A DNA stretch of 10,246 nucleotides from Gammaproteobacteria bacterium (lineage in GTDB: Bacteria; Pseudomonadota; Gammaproteobacteria; SZUA-21): the NCBI GenBank assembly GCA_003233075.1, contig QIKQ01000307.1:1-10246 (forward strand), written 5' to 3'. Position 1 is the stretch's first letter. Each line of letters opens with the position of its first letter. Made by a program: the position numbers and the translations under genes. Shown here piece by piece: positions 6,349 to 10,246 of this stretch. The notes beneath the pieces were generated by a model. The model worked only from the letters and a program-made list of their open reading frames with translations, searched no databases and was not told the DNA's origin.

Positions 6349-6636
6349 ATGAAAAATCGATTAGTTATACTCTTATTTGCATGCGTTAGTTTTTTTTCTA
6401 CTCAAATATTTGCTGCTGAAGTTAACATTAATAAAGCGAGTGCTGAGCAGATAGCGCTCAGTTTGAATGGCATAGGGAATAAGAAAGCAGTCGCTATTGT
6501 AGAATTTAGGAAAAAACACGGTCCCTTTAAAAAAGTCGAAGATTTAGCAAAAGTGAGTGGAATCGGATTGAAAACGCTAGATAAAATTAAAAATCTCATT
6601 AAACTGGGAGCAATTAAACAAAAGAAAAAACGTTAA
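6349..6636 (+). CDS. ComEA-family helix-hairpin-helix DNA-binding protein, exported
   Basis: Small single-domain ComEA-like proteins of Gram-negative bacteria bind double-stranded DNA in the periplasm and help pull it in during natural transformation, though many family members are untested. The product has 95 residues. Residues 1-22 form a typical signal peptide: positive MKNR, a hydrophobic core, and cleavage near IFA-AE. The rest is a double helix-hairpin-helix domain starting VNINKAS, with hairpins at LNGIGNKKA (about 39-47) and VSGIGLKTL (about 69-77), and a lysine-rich end. GGAG at 6340-6343 is the ribosome-binding site, six bases before the ATG. The rfaH-like gene starts one base after the stop codon. 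Whether the organism is competent cannot be told from this gene. Confidence 0.9.
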   Translation: MKNRLVILLFACVSFFSTQIFAAEVNINKASAEQIALSLNGIGNKKAVAIVEFRKKHGPFKKVEDLAKVSGIGLKTLDKIKNLIKLGAIKQKKKR

Positions 6637-6637
6637 A

Positions 6638-7159
6638 ATGACTTTATCTGAAACGTCCACTAAAAAACTGTGGTATTTACTGTGCTCTAAACCAAATAAA
6701 GAGCAATATGCTAAGGAAAACTTGGTACGCCAAGGTTATGAAGTGTATTTACCAATGTTTAGGCATAAAAAACGATTTCGTGGACGTTATCAGAGTGTAG
6801 TTGAGCCTATGTTTCCACGCTATTTATTTATTTTGCTTAGTATGAATAGCGATAATTGGTCACCCATACGATCTACTTATGGCGTCTCAAATATAGTTTA
6901 TTTTGGTGATCAAGCAGCATCGCTCAATAACGATGTTATTAAATCGCTAAAAAAACATGAAGATGAATCAGAAATAATACAATTGCCGGAACGATCAATG
7001 GGAAAAGGCGACAATGTGCGCATAGTGGACGGTGCAATGGCGGGTCTAGAGGGTGTTATATTAGCAAAAAATGCCAAGGCGCGTGTTTGCATCTTGTTAA
7101 ATTGCATTGGCAAAGCGCTTGAGGTTTCCGTACCAATTAATGATTTAGTTAGAGTTTAA
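6638..7159 (+). CDS. rfaH: RfaH-family transcription elongation/antitermination factor
   Basis: RfaH is a NusG paralogue that is recruited to RNA polymerase paused at ops elements and helps it read long surface-polysaccharide operons; in E. coli it also aids their translation. The product has 173 residues (162 in E. coli). The N-terminal NGN domain covers roughly residues 11-105: WYLLCSKPNKEQYAKENL, then EPMFPRYLFI at 56-65, then IRSTYGVSNIVYFG at 77-90. These last two motifs are closer to RfaH than to housekeeping NusG. The C-terminal KOW region begins GDNVRIVDGAMAGLEGVI at about 124. The E. coli HTTT segment that contacts polymerase aligns to NWSP here (73-76). No Shine-Dalgarno is visible in the A-rich sequence before the ATG, so translation is probably coupled to comEA. 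No secE neighbour is present, which argues against nusG. Confidence 0.88.
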   Translation: MTLSETSTKKLWYLLCSKPNKEQYAKENLVRQGYEVYLPMFRHKKRFRGRYQSVVEPMFPRYLFILLSMNSDNWSPIRSTYGVSNIVYFGDQAASLNNDVIKSLKKHEDESEIIQLPERSMGKGDNVRIVDGAMAGLEGVILAKNAKARVCILLNCIGKALEVSVPINDLVRV

Positions 7160-7246
7160 AGTGATAATAATTTATATACGATTACTATATATGTCATAAT
7201 TAGCGAGTTCGCAAGTACGAAGTACCGATGTTTAATTTGTAGAAAT

Positions 7247-9163
7247 ATGGATATTAAAGAAATATTAAAATCAATAAGGTCTCCTTTAGGCGCATTTTCG
7301 CACGATGTTCTTATGATCTCTGTAGCTTGGTTATTTGCGATTTGGCTACGTTTTAATTTAGAAGATATACCCTTGCTAAGTCTTAAGGCTGCTTTGTATG
7401 CTTTGCTGGTATTAATTCCGGTCCAGGCATTAGTTTATAAGCATTTTGGTCTTTACCGAGGTATTTGGCGTTTTGCCTCAATGCCAGATTTAATGAGGGT
7501 TATCAAAGCGGCAATAGTGGGCACATCTATTTCAGTAATAGTGCTATTTATGCTTACACGCTTGGAAGATATTCCTAGATCAGCCCCAATACTACATGCA
7601 ATTTTATTAATTATTTTTTTGGCTGGCCCTAGATTTATATACCGTTGGTTAAAAGATTATAATTCTTATAGTTCAGTACAGAATAATGTACTTATTATCG
7701 GCGCTGGCAGTGCGGGTGAAATGCTAGCAAGGGACTTATTAAAAGACTCAACAAAATCACATGCGCCAGTAGGATTTTTAGATGATAATCGTAACCTGCT
7801 CGGTAAAGAGATACATGGTGTTAGGGTATTAGGAAACTCCCGTTCTTTAGCGCGCGTTTGTAAAGAAAATAACATAACTATAATTATGTTGGCAACTCCG
7901 GGTGCAAGTTCAAAGCAGATGAGAAGAATTGTAAGAGCGTGTAGTAAAGTAGGAATTCCGTTTAGAACCTTACCTCGCTTAGCTGATTTAGTTTCGGGTC
8001 AGTCGGTGCTACAAGAGCTTCGTGAAGTGTCTATCAACGACCTTTTAGGCAGAGATCAGATTACTTTAGATAAATCTAAAATTAAGCTTAGTATTAAGAA
8101 TAAAATCGTATTAGTCAGTGGCGCAGGAGGATCGATAGGATCTGAACTTGTAAGACAAATATGTAGTTATTCACCATCTAAAGTTATTCTATTTGATAAT
8201 AGCGAATATAGTTTATACAAAATTGAAAAAGAAATTGCACTCAATTTCCCGAATCAAAATATAGAAGCGCGCTTACTTGATGTGACTGATTCGGTGGCTA
8301 TTAGATCTCTCCTTAGATATTGTAAACCTTATGTCATTTTTCATGCCGCGGCATATAAGCATGTGCCAATGTTAGAAAGCCAAGTTAGAGTAGCACTAAA
8401 AAATAATGTGATAGGTACAAGAGTCCTTGCAGAAGAAGCCTCGGCAATTGGTGTTGAAGAATTTGTACTTGTTTCAACAGATAAAGCAGTAAATCCAACC
8501 AATATAATGGGTTCGTCGAAACGAATTGCCGAACTTATTTGTCAAACTTTAAATCAAAAATCGAAAACAAAATTTATAACCGTTCGTTTTGGTAATGTGT
8601 TGGATTCCACTGGCAGTGTAGTACCTTTATTTCGTGAACAAATTAAACAGGGTGGACCTGTGACCGTTACAGATCCAGAAATTACTCGATATTTTATGAC
8701 CATCCCAGAAGCTTGTCAGTTAATCATGCAGGCATTTGTGATTGGTGACGGTGGTGAAATATTTGTTCTGGATATGGGTGAGCCTTTAAAAATCGTTGAA
8801 CTTGCTCGCCAGATGATTGTGTTGTCAGGTAAGAAAATTGATATTGATATTAGTATTGAGTTTATTGGTTTACGCCCTGGCGAGAAAATGTTTGAAGAGC
8901 TTTACCATGTGGATGAAACATCAATTAAAACATCACATAAAAAGATTACAGTGGCTTATTCTAGAGAAATATCACTAGAATGGCTAAATCGAGAATTAGA
9001 TAAAATACAAGAATCGATTAATAGTAATGATTCAGCAAGTATAAAAGTTAGTATAGAAAAACTAGTACCGGAATATAAAAATATCAAATTTAACGGTACA
9101 GCTAACCCATCTATTCTATCTAATGTTGTTGCGTTAGATCGAAGTGATAAAATTACTAAATAA
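7247..9163 (+). CDS. Membrane-bound nucleotide-sugar 4,6-dehydratase, WbpM/FlaA1/CapD family
   Basis: Enzymes of this family remove water from UDP-GlcNAc or a related sugar to give a 4-keto-6-deoxy intermediate for O-antigen, capsule or glycoprotein sugars. The product has 638 residues, close to the long WbpM type (665). Four membrane segments lie at roughly residues 17-37, 45-66, 86-104 and 113-131. A first Rossmann-like domain begins NNVLIIGAGSAGE (Gly152), and the catalytic short-chain dehydrogenase domain begins VLVSGAGGSIGSE (Gly292). The active site has the Met-x3-Lys pair Met421/Lys425 in NIMGSSKR, where related enzymes have Tyr; this is typical of the WbpM/FlaA1 branch. GLRPGEKMFEEL marks the C-terminal region. 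No clear ribosome-binding site precedes the ATG. The substrate cannot be fixed from sequence; a PglF-like role is the main alternative. Confidence 0.93.
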   Translation: MDIKEILKSIRSPLGAFSHDVLMISVAWLFAIWLRFNLEDIPLLSLKAALYALLVLIPVQALVYKHFGLYRGIWRFASMPDLMRVIKAAIVGTSISVIVLFMLTRLEDIPRSAPILHAILLIIFLAGPRFIYRWLKDYNSYSSVQNNVLIIGAGSAGEMLARDLLKDSTKSHAPVGFLDDNRNLLGKEIHGVRVLGNSRSLARVCKENNITIIMLATPGASSKQMRRIVRACSKVGIPFRTLPRLADLVSGQSVLQELREVSINDLLGRDQITLDKSKIKLSIKNKIVLVSGAGGSIGSELVRQICSYSPSKVILFDNSEYSLYKIEKEIALNFPNQNIEARLLDVTDSVAIRSLLRYCKPYVIFHAAAYKHVPMLESQVRVALKNNVIGTRVLAEEASAIGVEEFVLVSTDKAVNPTNIMGSSKRIAELICQTLNQKSKTKFITVRFGNVLDSTGSVVPLFREQIKQGGPVTVTDPEITRYFMTIPEACQLIMQAFVIGDGGEIFVLDMGEPLKIVELARQMIVLSGKKIDIDISIEFIGLRPGEKMFEELYHVDETSIKTSHKKITVAYSREISLEWLNRELDKIQESINSNDSASIKVSIEKLVPEYKNIKFNGTANPSILSNVVALDRSDKITK

Positions 9164-9179
9164 CTTATTCATCTTAATT

Positions 9180-9204
9180 TTAGTATTGCAATCTTAGTAT
9201 TGCA
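9180..9204. repeat. Two direct copies of an 11-base sequence upstream of galU
   Basis: TTAGTATTGCA occurs at 9180-9190 and again at 9194-9204, a 14-base period with ATC between. It lies in the 82-base gap between the dehydratase gene and galU. It could be replication slippage or a pair of binding sites. A weak promoter-like arrangement, TTGCAG (9200-9205) with TATTAA (9222-9227), overlaps the second copy. Confidence 0.5.
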
Positions 9205-9245
9205 GTTTCGTAATGAAAGTATATTAAAGAGTATAAATACAAAAT

Positions 9246-10130
9246 ATGAGTAGTTCAGTTAAAAAAGCGGTTTTCCCAGTAGCGGGTCTAGGTACTCGAT
9301 TTTTGCCGGCAACAAAAGCAAATCCCAAAGAAATGTTACCTATTGTTGATAAGCCATTAATACAGTACGCCGCTGAAGAGGCGATAGAGGCGGGTATAGA
9401 AGAGTTAATTTTTGTTACCAGTAGTAGCAAGCGCGCGATTGAAGATCATTTCGATAAAAACTATGAATTAGAAGCGGAATTAGAAAGAAAAAACAAACAC
9501 GAATTATTAAGTATTGTTAGAAACATAGTTCCTTCGAATGTTTCCTGTATTTATGTAAGGCAGCCTGAAGCGCTTGGCTTGGGTCATGCAGTATTATGCG
9601 CAGAGCCAATTGTTGGCAATGAACCCTTTGCCATTATTCTTGCAGATGATTTGATTGATGCTGAATCTCAAGGTTGTTTGTCGCAAATGGTAGCTGAATT
9701 CAATAAATTGCAAGGTGGAATATTAGGCGTAGAGGTGGTGCCTAAAGACGATGTTGATAAATATGGAATTGTCGACATAAGTCAAGCTGAAGAGCAATCT
9801 AGTATTATAAAATCGATAGTTGAAAAACCAGCCATAGATCAAGCACCATCAAATTTAGCCGTAGTGGGTCGGTATATTTTACCAGGTAAAGTATTCAATC
9901 TAATTAGAGGTCTTTCTAAGGGCGCTGGTGGAGAAATACAGTTAACAGATGCAATTGAAAAGCTGTGTAAACAAGAGTCAGTTTACGCCTATGCTTTCGA
10001 AGGAAAGCGTTTTGATTGTGGCAGTAAACTAGGTTACTTAGATGCATCTATTAATTATGCGCTTAAGCATCCGGAATTAAAATATTCATTTGCTGACATT
10101 ATTAATAAGTACGCAGAACAGTTGTCTTAA
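9246..10130 (+). CDS. galU: UTP-glucose-1-phosphate uridylyltransferase
   Basis: GalU joins UTP and glucose-1-phosphate to form UDP-glucose, the precursor for lipopolysaccharide core, O-antigen and capsule sugars. The product has 294 residues (302 in E. coli). The nucleotide-binding signature GLGTRFLPATKANPKEMLP runs from Gly14, with Arg18, Lys24 and Lys28 present, followed by DKPLIQY (35-41). LGLGHAVLCAEP and the metal-site region ADDLID (Asp134/Asp135) follow, then VEKP with Lys194 and SNLAVVGRYILP. GEIQLTDAI and the late FDCGSKLGYLDA motif complete the family pattern, so the protein is full length. The start is 82 bases after the dehydratase gene; only a weak AAGAG (9227-9231) precedes it. 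It may be co-transcribed with that gene or have its own weak promoter. Confidence 0.96.
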   Translation: MSSSVKKAVFPVAGLGTRFLPATKANPKEMLPIVDKPLIQYAAEEAIEAGIEELIFVTSSSKRAIEDHFDKNYELEAELERKNKHELLSIVRNIVPSNVSCIYVRQPEALGLGHAVLCAEPIVGNEPFAIILADDLIDAESQGCLSQMVAEFNKLQGGILGVEVVPKDDVDKYGIVDISQAEEQSSIIKSIVEKPAIDQAPSNLAVVGRYILPGKVFNLIRGLSKGAGGEIQLTDAIEKLCKQESVYAYAFEGKRFDCGSKLGYLDASINYALKHPELKYSFADIINKYAEQLS

Positions 10131-10246
10131 AAGGCTTTTCTAATTAAATAAGGTAAACCCCATCGTTGCATAAAATGTTGGATTCAGGGCTATTTTAATC
10201 GAGTATTATAGGCTCTCACGCAGTATTTTCTAGTGCGAGCATAGTT
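10131..10246. other. Non-coding end of window after galU
   Basis: No gene is visible in these 116 bases. GCTCTCAC (10212-10219) can pair with GTGCGAGC (10233-10240) at seven of eight positions, with a 13-base loop. It may be the galU terminator, but the window ends six bases later (ATAGTT), so a T run cannot be judged. Confidence 0.4.

Overview
The window carries a core gammaproteobacterial gene neighbourhood in AT-rich DNA. All ten genes lie on the + strand: cmk, rpsA, ihfB, lapA, lapB, pyrF, a comEA-family gene, an rfaH-family gene, a WbpM/FlaA1-type nucleotide-sugar dehydratase gene and galU. The encoded proteins are close in length and motif to Escherichia coli and Pseudomonas homologues. 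The cmk-rpsA-ihfB and lapA-lapB-pyrF blocks are typical of Gammaproteobacteria. I cannot name the genus.

Layout. Bases 1-532 have no convincing gene; they hold a terminator-like hairpin (137-177) and weak promoter candidates for cmk. cmk and rpsA follow, separated by a 128-base leader that may be a ribosomal protein S1 autoregulatory site. A GC-rich hairpin after rpsA probably terminates it. ihfB comes next. Four bases after its stop codon sits the most distinctive object here: a 188-base non-coding element with matching 18-base ends, longer imperfect inverted arms and a 4-base CTAA direct repeat at its borders. It looks like a small IS5-type MITE. After 273 bases of AT-rich DNA with an inverted repeat and a good sigma70-like promoter (3802-3831) come lapA, lapB and pyrF, tightly packed. 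A 142-base gap separates these from comEA and rfaH, which are one base apart. The dehydratase gene and galU close the window, with 116 non-coding bases after galU.

How the genes fit together. cmk supplies CDP/dCDP, rpsA and ihfB supply ribosomal protein S1 and a DNA-bending protein, and pyrF makes UMP. The right half points to the cell surface: LapA/LapB act in lipopolysaccharide assembly, RfaH-family proteins help RNA polymerase read long polysaccharide operons, the dehydratase makes 4-keto-6-deoxy nucleotide sugars, and GalU makes UDP-glucose. From memory, in Pseudomonas aeruginosa the O-antigen cluster sits between ihfB (himD) and wbpM, with a comEA-like gene beside wbpM. This window has the same landmarks, so a surface-polysaccharide locus may continue beyond position 10246.

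I found no CRISPR array, tRNA, rRNA, toxin-antitoxin pair, phage gene or defence gene. Apart from the small mobile element and the regulatory questions listed, the region is ordinary core genome, and I see no evidence of a wholly new system.
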